A DNA stretch of 64,000 nt, from NCBI RefSeq assembly GCF_900018785.1, contig NZ_FCOY01000005.1:248001-312000 (forward strand), written 5' to 3'. The DNA is from Xanthomonas massiliensis (GTDB taxonomy: Bacteria > Pseudomonadota > Gammaproteobacteria > Xanthomonadales > Xanthomonadaceae). The stretch's first letter is position 1. Each line of letters begins with the position of its first letter. Made by a program: the position numbers and the translations under genes. Shown piece after piece: positions 26,936 through 37,696 of this stretch. The notes beneath the pieces were generated by a model, which saw nothing but the letters and a program-made list of their open reading frames with translations, was not told where the DNA came from and searched no databases.

Positions 26936-27898
26936 TCAGGCCACGTCTTCGGCGCTGGCACCATCGAGCTGGGCGACGTCCTGGGGCGAGAGCCCCAGCG
27001 TGGCGGCCTTGAGGATGTCGTGCAGCTGCTCCACGCTGGTGGCGCTGGCGATCGGCGCGGTGATCGAGGGACGCTCGATCAGCCAGGCCAGCGCCACCTG
27101 CGCCGGCGTGGCCGAGTGCTTGCCGGCGATGTCGTCCAGCGCCGCCAGGATGCGCAGCCCGCGCGGGTTCAGGTACTGCTTGACCACCTGCTCGCCGCGG
27201 GCATGGCTCTTGGCCGCGTCCTCGGGCTTGCGGTACTTGCCGGTGAGGAAGCCGCTGGCCAGCGAGTAGTAGCTGATCACGCCCAGGCCCTGCTCGCGCA
27301 CCAGCGGCTCCAGCTCGGCCTCGTAGCCGGCGCGGTCGTACAGGTTGTACTGCGGCTGCAGCGTCTCGTAGCGCGGCAGGTGCTGCTGCTCGGAGACCTT
27401 CAGCGCATCGGCCAGGCGCCGCGCGCTGTAGTTGGAGGCGCCGATGGCGCGCACCTTGCCCTGCCCGATCAGCCGGCCGAATTCGCCCAGGGTGGCTTCC
27501 AGCGGCACCGAGGCATCGTCCTCGTGCGCCTGGTACAGGTCGACGTGGTCGGTCTGCAGGCGGCGCAGCGAATCCTCGATCGCGGCGGCGATGTTGGCCG
27601 GCGCCAGGCCGGGATGCTCGGCCCACTTGGCCACCTTGGTGGCGAGCACGACCTTGTCGCGCTTGCCGCTGCGCTTGAACCACTTGCCGATGATCGTCTC
27701 CGACTCGCCGCCGTGGTTGCCCGGCACCCAGGCCGAGTACGTGTCGGCGGTGTCCACCAGGTTGAAACCGGCGTCCACGAAGGCGTCCAGCAGGGCGAAT
27801 GAGGTCTTCTCGTCGGCGCTCCAGCCGAACACGTTGCCGCCGAAGGCGATGGGGCGGACCTTGAGGCCGGAACGGCCGAGTTCGCGATAGTCGGTCAT
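26936..27898 (-). CDS. aldo/keto reductase
   Basis: A 320-residue NADPH-dependent (beta/alpha)8 reductase of the YajO/Tas-like group. The catalytic tetrad is visible: Asp and Tyr in DTADTYS (~49-55), Lys in VVLATKVAKW (~85), His in VDLYQAHEDD (~119). The C-terminal SVEQLHDILKA and SPQDVAQLD motifs are usual. The start at ATG 27898 is followed directly by YRELGRSGLKV, the family N-terminus. It is monocistronic with its own terminator. It probably reduces aldehydes; no specific substrate can be named. Confidence 0.92.
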   Translation of the reverse strand: MTDYRELGRSGLKVRPIAFGGNVFGWSADEKTSFALLDAFVDAGFNLVDTADTYSAWVPGNHGGESETIIGKWFKRSGKRDKVVLATKVAKWAEHPGLAPANIAAAIEDSLRRLQTDHVDLYQAHEDDASVPLEATLGEFGRLIGQGKVRAIGASNYSARRLADALKVSEQQHLPRYETLQPQYNLYDRAGYEAELEPLVREQGLGVISYYSLASGFLTGKYRKPEDAAKSHARGEQVVKQYLNPRGLRILAALDDIAGKHSATPAQVALAWLIERPSITAPIASATSVEQLHDILKAATLGLSPQDVAQLDGASAEDVA

Positions 27899-28254
27899 CG
27901 GGGGGGACTCCTTTGGATCGATGAATCTGATGAGGGGCGAGACCGGTCAGGATAAGGACCAAATCCTTCCCCGCATGTGACGGCAGTGGGAAACCGCGTT
28001 TCATCGGCAGCGCCGCGCGGCACGCACGGACACGGGGGCGCGACGCCGGCGGGACGTGCCCCGGCAGGCGCCGCAAGCAGGAAGGAGCGGCGGCACGCGG
28101 GGCGATGGCGCGCGTCCCGGCCGCATCCTGGGCGGGGAACATCGTGGCGCGCTGCACGGATGCCGATGCGGGAGAGCCGCCTGCGCAGCAAGGCATGCGG
28201 TGTCGCAGGGGCGCCGGAGACGCATCGCGGGGGGCATGCGATCATGGCGCCCGC
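27899..28254. other. divergent intergenic region, no gene seen
   Basis: This 356-bp gap lies between the divergent reductase and RluE genes. GGGGGGGACTCC is close to the reductase start. An in-frame GTG at 28105 could extend the RluE frame, but the extension has no family resemblance. Nothing else was recognised. Confidence 0.4.
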
Positions 28255-28794
28255 ATGCTCGTCGCCTTCAACAAGCCCTTCAACGTGCTGTGCCAGTTCA
28301 CCGACGGCAGCGATCCGCCGCGTCGCACCCTGGCCGGGTTCGGCCTGCCGCCGGGGGTCTACGCCGCCGGCCGCCTGGACTACGACAGCGAGGGGCTGCT
28401 GCTGCTCACCGACGACGGGCGACTGGCGCACCGCCTGACCGATCCGCGCCACAAGCAGCCCAAGACCTACTGGGTGCAGGTGGAGGGCGATCCCGACGAT
28501 GCGGCGCTGGCGGCGTTGCGCCGCGGGGTGCTGCTGAAGGACGGGCCGACCCTGCCGGCCGGCGTGCGCCGCCTGGCGGCGGCCCCGGCGCTGTGGCCGC
28601 GCGAGCCGCCGGTGCGCTACCGCAAGACCGTGCCGGACGCCTGGCTGGAGATCGTGCTGCGCGAGGGACGCAACCGCCAGGTGCGGCGCATGACCGCCGC
28701 GGTCGGACTGCCGACGCTGCGGCTGGTCCGCATGGCGATCGGCGACCGGCGCCTGGACGGGCTGGCGCCGGGGCAATGGCGCCAGCTCGGGTGA
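28255..28794 (+). CDS. rluE: 23S rRNA pseudouridine synthase, RluE type
   Basis: The 179-residue protein belongs to the RsuA/RluB/E/F pseudouridine synthases. The catalytic motif [17 protein letters not shown] (~40-56) holds the nucleophilic Asp of the RLD triplet, and [24 protein letters not shown] (~140-163) is the second family block. It has no N-terminal S4 domain, as in E. coli RluE, which modifies U2457 of 23S rRNA. The start [13 protein letters not shown] is the usual N-terminus, so ATG 28255 is preferred. Confidence 0.88.
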   Translation: MLVAFNKPFNVLCQFTDGSDPPRRTLAGFGLPPGVYAAGRLDYDSEGLLLLTDDGRLAHRLTDPRHKQPKTYWVQVEGDPDDAALAALRRGVLLKDGPTLPAGVRRLAAAPALWPREPPVRYRKTVPDAWLEIVLREGRNRQVRRMTAAVGLPTLRLVRMAIGDRRLDGLAPGQWRQLG

Positions 28795-28804
28795 GGGCCG
28801 GGGA

Positions 28805-29191
28805 TTATTCCTCGGTCTCGGCGGCGCGGCGCGCCAGTGCCGCCGCGCGGGCGTCGGCATTGCCGGCGTGCGATTCGAGGCGCTGGGCGCTGCCTTCGAT
28901 CGGCGCCTGCCGCGCCTTCTGGCGCTTGCGGTAGACCGCATAGGCGATCAGTCCGGCGCCGGCGACCGCCGCGGCGATCGCCACCGCCGGGTTGCGGCGC
29001 ACGAAACGGGTGGCGACCTTGCCGCCGGTCTTCACCGCGCCCAGGGCGGCCCCGGTCTTGACCCAGTCCACGGCGGTATGGGCGTCGCCACGCAGGTGGT
29101 GCCCGGCGTTGCGCAGCCCGTCGCCGGCCTGGCCGGCCAGGTCCAGCGCGCGTTCCAGGGCACGGTCGGTGATGACGGTGAGCTTGCTCAT
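28805..29191 (-). CDS. YqjD/DUF883-like membrane-anchored protein
   Basis: A 128-residue protein with an amphipathic N-terminal half, one hydrophobic helix near NPAVAIAAAVAGAGLIAYAVY (~70-90) and a charged Arg/Lys/Glu-rich tail. This resembles the DUF883/ElaB/YqjD group of ribosome- or stress-associated tail-anchored proteins, although the helix here is internal and the match is by layout only. AAGGATCTTCA precedes ATG 29191. It converges on rluE with 10 bp between stops. Confidence 0.6.
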   Translation of the reverse strand: MSKLTVITDRALERALDLAGQAGDGLRNAGHHLRGDAHTAVDWVKTGAALGAVKTGGKVATRFVRRNPAVAIAAAVAGAGLIAYAVYRKRQKARQAPIEGSAQRLESHAGNADARAAALARRAAETEE

Positions 29192-29368
29192 TGAAGATCC
29201 TTGCGTGGAGGAAACGGACGATGAGGGTCCTCCACGTCCCGTATAGGCGGCGTGGTGACGCGCAGGCGACGCCGGCGGGGCCGTGGCCGGCGAGGGCGCA
29301 CATACGGGGGGCGGTCGCCGGCCGCGGCGGGGCACGTGGTCATCGTCCGGTCATATGGAGGAAGAACA

Positions 29369-29488
29369 ATCAACGACTTCATCGCGCGCCATTGCGTGAT
29401 GCAGGGCCAGGCCTGCGATTCGGCCGAGGACAACGACAACCGCGTCCTCGTCTACCGCCTGACCCTGCCCGACGCCGCCGCGCGCTGA
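29369..29488 (+). CDS. small protein, possible ATC start
   Basis: A 39-codon frame (INDFIARHCVMQGQACDS, then AEDNDNRVLVYRLTLPDAAAR) follows a perfect Shine-Dalgarno GGAGGA at 29357-29362 with six-base spacing, but the codon at that spacing is ATC, not ATG. The alternative in-frame start is GTG 29336, which lacks a well-placed site and would put the GGAGGA inside the gene. Two Cys and a mixed charged composition are unlike random GC-shadow. No family is recognised. Confidence 0.4.
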   Translation: MNDFIARHCVMQGQACDSAEDNDNRVLVYRLTLPDAAAR

Positions 29489-30170
29489 CGCGGCGCGCCG
29501 GGATGCGGGGCGCCACCGGGTCTGCCGCGGGATGGACATGGCGCGAATGCCCGGGATGCGCCACCTTCGCTACCCGCTACCCGCTACCCGCTACCCGCTA
29601 CCCGCTACCAGCGCCGATGCCGCGCCGTGTCGGTGCCGATGCCGCTACCAGTGCTGGTGCCAGTGCCGAGCGCCCAGTGCAATGCGTCCGGTGCAGGGCG
29701 CCGCGTTTCCGAGCCCTGCGACACGCCTTCGATGGCCGGGGTACCGGCAGCCGCCTCGGCCTGCGTTTTTTGGGGGGCGCCGGACAATCCGGCCGATCGG
29801 GTCCGCGCCAGCCGCGACCGGCGCCGTTGCCGCGGCGGGTCGCGCCGCGCCCACCGGGCCGCCGTCTCGCCGCCGGGCTTCATCGCGCCGAGCGCTGCCG
29901 GCGTTCGCCCGTCGCCGGTCTGTGGCGCTGGATGGCGCCTGGCCGCGGTCCCGGGGCAGTCCTTGCCGGCGTGGCCCGGCGATGTCCATCGCCCGGTCGG
30001 CACCGATGGCCGGCTTGCTCGTCCGGCCTGTCATGAAGGGGCGTTGCGCCGCGGAAGCGGAGGACGATCACCGGGTACCATCCCCTGCATAGGTCGCACG
30101 GCGTTGCCCGACGAGCGGGATCGGGGCGATCGCCGCGCATCGCGGGATGGACAGGCAACCAGGATAGGAC
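29489..30170. other. long intergenic region with a short tandem repeat
   Basis: No gene is supported in these 682 bp. It contains six perfect copies of a 7-bp unit (listed separately) and several imperfect GC-rich inverted segments. A promoter for the TfoX-domain gene must lie at its right end. Confidence 0.5.
29568..29609. repeat. heptanucleotide tandem repeat (CGCTACC)6
   Basis: Six uninterrupted copies of CGCTACC, 42 bp in total. Because 7 is not a multiple of 3, a frame crossing the repeat would shift with copy number; no convincing gene crosses it. Confidence 0.95.
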
Positions 30171-30512
30171 ATGGCGACCGACCCCGGTTTCGTGGAATAC
30201 GTGCGCGAGCAGATCGGCCTCGGCGACCGGCTCGCCTGCCGCAAGCTGTTCGGCGAATACGCGCTGTACGTGGACGACAAGGTGGTCGCCTTCCTTTGCG
30301 ACGACAGCCTGTTCGTCAAGCCCTCGCCGGCGGTGGCCGAACTGGCGCCCGGCCTGCCGATGCGGCCGCCGTATCCGGGCGCGAAGGATTACCCGGTCGC
30401 CGACGAGCTGCTCGACGATGCCGATGCCCTGCGGGCGCTGGTCCTGGGTACCGCCGAGCGGATGCCGCCGCCGAAGCCCAGGCGCGCTGCCGAGCGCACG
30501 CCGCGGCGCTGA
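30171..30512 (+). CDS. TfoX N-terminal domain protein
   Basis: A 113-residue protein matching the TfoX/Sxy N-terminal domain: FVEYVREQIGLGDRLACRKLFGEYALYVDDKVVAFLCDDSLFVKP is the family core (~7-50), followed by YPGAKDYPVADELLDDADAL. It lacks the C-terminal TfoX domain of competence regulator Sxy, as do most members outside the enterics. The C-terminal RRAAERTPRR is basic. Some such proteins regulate competence, but a role here is only inferred. Confidence 0.85.
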   Translation: MATDPGFVEYVREQIGLGDRLACRKLFGEYALYVDDKVVAFLCDDSLFVKPSPAVAELAPGLPMRPPYPGAKDYPVADELLDDADALRALVLGTAERMPPPKPRRAAERTPRR

Positions 30513-30531
30513 CCGGGACGGCGCGTCCGGC

Positions 30532-30572
30532 GCGACGAAAGAGGGCGACGAAAGGGCGTGACGAAAGAGGGC
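30532..30572. repeat. short direct repeats ACGAAAG(A)GGGCG
   Basis: Three closely spaced copies of a 12-13 bp motif (ACGAAAGAGGGCG, ACGAAAGGGCG, ACGAAAGAGGGCG) precede the bidirectional terminator. Their role is unknown. Confidence 0.7.
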
Positions 30573-30583
30573 GGGCCCGGATG

Positions 30584-30613
30584 CGGAAAGCCCCGCGATC
30601 GCGGGGCTTTCCG
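30584..30613. terminator. bidirectional terminator
   Basis: A perfect 13-bp palindromic stem (CGGAAAGCCCCGC / GCGGGGCTTTCCG) with a GATC loop lies between the convergent TfoX-domain and aminopeptidase genes. The terminal TTTCC on either strand supplies a weak U-tract, so it can serve both. Confidence 0.85.
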
Positions 30614-30636
30614 TCGTGTCACGCGTGCCGGTCGGC

Positions 30637-33288
<2,652 letters not shown>

Positions 33289-33958
33289 GGGATTCCTCGT
33301 TGGCGGGATGCATGCGGCGAGGCCGCAACCTCGGGATCATCGCCCCGCCGCCCGCGTCCGCGACAGCGCCGGAAGTCATGCCTCGGTGCCGGGCGGGCGC
33401 TGGCCGCGTCCCGCTGGCGTTGGCGTGCGGCAATGGAATGCGCGATCGCCCGTGCCGGCCGGAGGCTTGCCTGGCGACCCGATGGCCATGGCACCTCACC
33501 GCCCCGGGTCGTGGCGCCGGGCCGCCGCAACGCCGTGCATGGCGGGCCGTTCGACGGGGAACCCCTTTCCTTCGGCGTTTGCAGGTCGAATGCAATGGCC
33601 TTGCCGGGGGCGTACCGCCACGCCATTCCGTCCGTTTTGCAACCGGCTCGCCATTTTGCAGCCGGCTCGTCCCCACCACCCGCTTCCGGCCGCGGGACAT
33701 GGCCGCCGGACATCTCCTCTGGGGCGATGCGATGGGAGGCGGCCTTCTGAAGGATTCCTGGGGCTTCCCGCCGCGATCTCGGGCTTGCGCGGCTTGCGCG
33801 GCTTGGGCGCCACGGTGCACGGATGTGGTCCGCGAATGGTCTGGCCAGGCCAGGCGGGCCGCTGCGACTCCGCCCGGGTTCGCCGTGTCACGGGCCGGTG
33901 GATTTACGTATCACCGGTGGCGACGATGGATTGTGGCGACCGTCCGCATCAAGTGGAC
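33289..33958. other. intergenic, no gene seen
   Basis: The 670 bp upstream of the aminopeptidase gene must hold its promoter. A decayed extra unit of the neighbouring 103-bp repeat is visible from about 33898 (TTACGTATCACCGGTGGCG). All frames otherwise look like GC shadow. Confidence 0.5.
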
Positions 33959-33959
33959 G

Positions 33960-34457
33960 GATGAAGTCCGGCACAGGTCCACCGTCGTGATGGGCCGACG
34001 TGGTTCACGTACCACGGGGGTTGGCGCGCTGGGGCGCAGCCATGGTCCGCACCAGGTGGACGGATGAAGTCCGGCAATGGTCCACCGTCGTCATGGGCCG
34101 GGGTGGTTCACGTACCGCGGTGCTTGGCGCGATGGGTCGCGGCTGTAGGCCGCACCAGGTGGACGAATGAAGTCTGACAATGGTCTGCCGTCGCCATGGG
34201 CCGGCGCGGTTCATGTGCCGCGGGGCATGGCGCGATGGGGCGCAGCCACGGTCCGCACCAGGCGGCAGGATGAAGTCCGGCAATGGTCTGCCGCTGCCAC
34301 TGACCGGTGCGGTTCATGTGCCTGGGCTCGGCGCGACGTGGCGGCCACGATCCGCACCAGGCGGAAGGATGAAGTCCGGCGATGGGCCGCCGTCGTGATG
34401 GGCCGACGCGGTTCACGTACCGCGAGGCTTGGCGCGATGCGTCGCGGCGGCGGTCCA
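33960..34457. repeat. tandem array of ~103-bp units derived from the hrpB 3' end
   Basis: The motif ATGAAGTC recurs at 33961, 34064, 34167, 34270 and 34369, giving periods of 103, 103, 103 and 99 bp. Each unit carries a minus-strand copy of the hrpB terminal codons. Four read HRAKPRGT-like peptides ending in the same TGA (RANPRGT, RAKHRGT, RAMPRGT and hrpB's own RAKPRGT); the 99-bp unit has a shortened SPGT version. The fifth unit runs into the hrpB stop at 34413 and its last ~15 codons. A sixth, more decayed unit lies at about 33898-33959. Confidence 0.9.
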
Positions 34458-37028
34458 CGGATCCTCCGGCCACGGATGCCGGGGATAGCGTCCCTTCATC
34501 TCCTTGCGCACCTCGGCGTAGGTGGTGTCCCAGAAGTTGCGCAGGTCGGCGGTGACCTGCAGCGGCTTGCCGCCGGGCGAGAGCAGGTGCAGCAGCAGCG
34601 GCACGCGGCCGTCGGCGATGCGCGGGGTGTCGGCCAGGCCGAACAGTTCCTGCAGCTTCACCGCCAGCACCGGCGGCTGCGCGTTGCCCTCGTGGTCGAG
34701 CGCGTAGTCGATGCGCCGCTCCAGCCCGGAGGGCACGGCGATGCGCGCCGGCGCGTGGCGCTCGACCAGCTGCCGCTGCGCCCACGGCAGGGGCGACTTC
34801 AGCGCTTCGCCCAGTTCGCCCTCGGTCAGCGCGTCGAGCCGGGTCTTGCCGGCGAAGGCGGGACGCAGCCAGGTGTCCAGCGTTGCCAGCAGCGCCGCGT
34901 CGGACAGGTCGGGCAGGTCGAGCTCGGGCATCCACCGGCGCAGGCCGGCCACGCGCGCCTGCCACTGGCGCAGGCCCTCGGTCCACGGCAGCGCGTCCAG
35001 GCCGAGCTCGCGCACGGCCTCGGTCAGCGCCTGCGCGGCCTGTGCCGGATCGACCCGGCCGGCGGCGCGGCTGTCGATCACGATGCGGTCGAAGCGGGTC
35101 TCGCGGCGGGCCACCAGCGCGCGCTTGCCGGCGTCCCAGACCGCGCCCTCGTGTTCGACGAAACGCCGCGGGAAATCGGCGCGCAGCCGCGCCTCGTCCA
35201 CCGGCGCGGCACGCAGCAGCAGCGCGTCGCCGCGCGCTTCGTAGCGCAGCTCGCTGGCCACCAGCCACGGCTCGCCGCGCAACGCGCTGTCGTCGAACAG
35301 TTTCGCCATGCGGCCGTTGGCCAGCTGGTAGCGCAGCGGGTCGTCGCGGTGGCGCAGGGCGATGCGGTCGGGGAAGGCATGGGCGAGCAGGTCGCCGAGT
35401 TCGTGCGCCTCGATCGCGGCCGGCGGCGCGGCCTCGCTGCGCAGGCGCCGCCGCCATTGTTTCGCGGCCGCATCGATCGCAGCCAGCGCGCCGCGGCTGG
35501 CATCGTGCGGCACGTGGCCGTGGCGGAAGGCCGCCAGCGCACGCCAGCGTTCGGCCAGCGCGTCGGAGCGGCTGCGCAGGGGATCGCGCGCTTCCAGCAG
35601 CGCGGCCAGGTCGGCGGCCAGCGCCTGTTCGCGCGGCGATCCGGCCGCCCGCAGCATCGCCGCCAGCCGGGGATGGGTGCCCAGCCCCAGCATGCGGCGG
35701 CCGGCATCGGTGATGCCGCCGCCCTCGCTCAGCGCGCTCAGCCGTTGCAGCAGCTCGCGCGCGGCCGCCAGCGCGCCGGGCGGCGGCGGATCGACGAAGC
35801 GCAGGTCGTCGCTGCCCCAGGCCGCCAGTTCCAGCGCCAGCCCGGCCAGCTCCACCTGGACGATCTCCGGCCGGCGCTGCGCCTCCAGCCGCTGCGAGGC
35901 CGGCCACAACCGGTAGGCCCAGCCGGCGGCGACGCGGCCGGCACGGCCGGCGCGCTGGTCGGCCGAGGCCTGGCTGATGGCCACCGCGTCCAGCCGCGAG
36001 AAGCCGCTGTTGGGGTCGAAGCGCGGCTCGCGCGCCAGCCCCGCATCGACGACCACGCGCACCCCCGGCAGGGTCACCGACGATTCGGCCACGTTGGTCG
36101 CCAGCACCACCCGGCGGCGGCCGTCGGGCGCGGGCTGCAGCACGCGCGACTGCTGCTCCACCGGCAGGTCGCCGTGCAGCGGCAAAATCTCGATGGCGTC
36201 CGCCGTGCGGGCCGTGTTGCTTCCTGCGGATGTCTGTATCTGCGAGCGGGAGGCGAGCTCGTTCGCGCCGATGGGCTTTGGCCCTGCTTCCCGCTGGTGG
36301 GCGGACGCTGGCAGAACGGCCGCCTCCAGCGCGGCCTGCACCCGCGCGATCTCGCGCCGGCCGGGCAGGAACACCAGCACGTCGCCCGGGTGCGCAGCCA
36401 GTGCGTGTTCGACGGCGCGGCGCGCCTGCGCTTCCAGCGCCTCGTCGCGGCGCGCGGGAAAGTGCGCGATCTCCACCTCGAAGCCGCGCCCGGCGCTCGA
36501 CAGCCGCGGCGCGTCGAGGAACTGCGCCAGCCGCGCGCCGTCGAGGGTGGCCGACATCGCCACGATGCGCAGGTCCGGGCGCACCGAGGCCTGCACGTCC
36601 AGCGCCAGCGCCAGGCCGAGGTCAGCCGACAGGTGGCGCTCGTGGAACTCGTCGAACAGCAGCGCGCCGACGCCGTCCAGCAGCGGATCGTCCTGCAGCA
36701 TGCGGGTGAGGATGCCCTCGGTGACCACCTCGATGCGCGTGGCCGCCGAGACCCTGTTCTCGAAGCGGATGCGGTAGCCGACCGTCTGCCCGACGTCCTC
36801 GCCGAGCTGGCGCGCCATGAACTGCGCGGCGCTGCGCGCGGCCACCCGACGCGGCTCCAACATCACGATCCTGCGGCCTTCGAGCCACGGCGCATCGAGC
36901 AGCGCCAGCGGCACCTGGGTGGTCTTGCCGGCACCGGGCGGGGCTTCCAGCACCAGCCGCGGATGCGTGGCCAGGCTGTCGGCGATGGCCGGCAGCAACG
37001 GGGAGATCGGGAAGTCGGCGCGATTCAT
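34413..37028 (-). CDS. hrpB: ATP-dependent helicase HrpB
   Basis: An 871-residue DEAH/RHA-type helicase. Walker A APPGAGKTTQVPLALL is at ~29-44, Walker B LLFDEFHERH (~127-136) and SATLDG (~157) follow, the helicase-C domain has LPLHGDLPVEQQSRVL and QRAGRAGRVAAGWAYRLW, and the C-terminal HrpB domain ends in LRNFWDTTYAEVRKEMKGRYPRHPWPEDPW. The ATG at 37028 matches the usual start. Two oddities: an in-frame ~40-residue insertion before LPLHGDLP (~residues 238-278), and a tail of ~10 residues encoded by the adjacent repeat unit. Its cellular role is poorly defined in the family. Confidence 0.93.
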   Translation of the reverse strand: MNRADFPISPLLPAIADSLATHPRLVLEAPPGAGKTTQVPLALLDAPWLEGRRIVMLEPRRVAARSAAQFMARQLGEDVGQTVGYRIRFENRVSAATRIEVVTEGILTRMLQDDPLLDGVGALLFDEFHERHLSADLGLALALDVQASVRPDLRIVAMSATLDGARLAQFLDAPRLSSAGRGFEVEIAHFPARRDEALEAQARRAVEHALAAHPGDVLVFLPGRREIARVQAALEAAVLPASAHQREAGPKPIGANELASRSQIQTSAGSNTARTADAIEILPLHGDLPVEQQSRVLQPAPDGRRRVVLATNVAESSVTLPGVRVVVDAGLAREPRFDPNSGFSRLDAVAISQASADQRAGRAGRVAAGWAYRLWPASQRLEAQRRPEIVQVELAGLALELAAWGSDDLRFVDPPPPGALAAARELLQRLSALSEGGGITDAGRRMLGLGTHPRLAAMLRAAGSPREQALAADLAALLEARDPLRSRSDALAERWRALAAFRHGHVPHDASRGALAAIDAAAKQWRRRLRSEAAPPAAIEAHELGDLLAHAFPDRIALRHRDDPLRYQLANGRMAKLFDDSALRGEPWLVASELRYEARGDALLLRAAPVDEARLRADFPRRFVEHEGAVWDAGKRALVARRETRFDRIVIDSRAAGRVDPAQAAQALTEAVRELGLDALPWTEGLRQWQARVAGLRRWMPELDLPDLSDAALLATLDTWLRPAFAGKTRLDALTEGELGEALKSPLPWAQRQLVERHAPARIAVPSGLERRIDYALDHEGNAQPPVLAVKLQELFGLADTPRIADGRVPLLLHLLSPGGKPLQVTADLRNFWDTTYAEVRKEMKGRYPRHPWPEDPWTAAATHRAKPRGT
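36196..36308. mobile_element. MITE-like/REP-like insertion inside hrpB
   Basis: A 113-bp segment starts with GCGTCCGCC and ends with its exact reverse complement GGCGGACGC, coinciding with the stretch of hrpB that family alignments lack (residues with REAGPKPIGANELASRSQIQ, then TSAGSNTARTADA). Internal GGGCTTTGGCCC and CGAGCTCG are further palindromic pieces. Its base composition is less G+C-rich than the flanks. No target-site duplication is obvious, so insertion by transposition is an inference. Confidence 0.5.
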
Positions 37029-37195
37029 GCGCGGCAAGGATACGGACAATGCCTTGCGGTGCCGATGCGATGGCCTTCCGGCCGCGCCACCGGCCGGGGA
37101 GCGCATGCCGGATGTGGCACCACGACCTCTCTGCACAAGTTCGTCTGCATCGTTCCCGGCGACGTGCGTGCCGGGAACGCCTTGTCGGCGACGGT

Positions 37196-37600
37196 TCAGC
37201 CGGGATGCGCCTCGGCCCAGCGGGCGTTCTGGGTGCGCCCGCCGTAGCCGTAACTGTCGCCATCGACGGCGTGTACGTGCACGTAGCATTCCGGGTGCAG
37301 CGGGCCGAGCAGGGCTGCCATGCCGTCGTAGGCGGCCTTCACGAAAGCGGCGGTCTCGGGCTTGGTGTTGGTACCGGCGGTGATGCGGATCTCCAGCCAG
37401 AAGGCCGAAAGCCCGGTGCGCGCCAGTGGTTCGCCGGCTACGAACCAGCTGTCCGGATCGGCCGTCTCGACCAGCGCCGCGGTGACGCCGGGATCCTTGC
37501 CCAAAAGGTCGGCGGCGAGCCGCGCGGCCAGTTCGGCGATCGGACGGCGCAGGTCCGGATGCGGCACCGGAGTCGTGTAGCGGATGTTGATCATGGGCAT
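37196..37600 (-). CDS. tautomerase-superfamily protein
   Basis: A 134-residue protein starting MPMINIRYTTP. After Met removal Pro would be N-terminal, the catalytic base of the tautomerase/4-oxalocrotonate superfamily. The length of about 130 and the repeated beta-alpha-beta pattern, with a second segment AFWLEIRITAGTNTKPE, suggest a fused-dimer form such as the cis-CaaD/MSAD-like group. GAAGGAATTGCCGGC precedes ATG 37600. It is divergent from a LysR gene that probably regulates it. Substrate unknown. Confidence 0.72.
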   Translation of the reverse strand: MPMINIRYTTPVPHPDLRRPIAELAARLAADLLGKDPGVTAALVETADPDSWFVAGEPLARTGLSAFWLEIRITAGTNTKPETAAFVKAAYDGMAALLGPLHPECYVHVHAVDGDSYGYGGRTQNARWAEAHPG

Positions 37601-37667
37601 GCCGGCAATTCCTTCGCGGGTAGGAGACGGCAGCATGGGTTCCGGCGTTGAATAACGGAACTGGATC

Positions 37668-37686
37668 AATCCCTATATCTACGATT
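37668..37686. promoter_or_regulatory. possible LysR operator between divergent genes
   Basis: AATC-N11-GATT forms a short perfect inverted repeat in an AT-richer patch of the 96-bp gap, immediately before the LysR start. It resembles a LysR-type interrupted palindrome, but the spacing does not exactly fit T-N11-A. Confidence 0.4.
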
Positions 37687-37696
37687 GGGTTTTGCT

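Noticed and set aside
28105-28254. N-terminal extension of RluE from GTG 28105
   Set aside because: The extra 50 residues have no resemblance to pseudouridine synthases, and ATG 28255 gives the standard start.
29531-30092. Gene crossing the heptamer repeat
   Set aside because: The frame is driven by the repeat (RYPLPAT periodicity) and flanking low-complexity residues; no ribosome-binding site or family resemblance.
33289-33958. Possible small genes upstream of the aminopeptidase
   Set aside because: Frames are open only because of base composition; residues are biased and no start has a good ribosome-binding site.
33960-34457. CRISPR array
   Set aside because: Units of 103 bp are contiguous and degenerate, with no repeat-spacer alternation and no cas genes.
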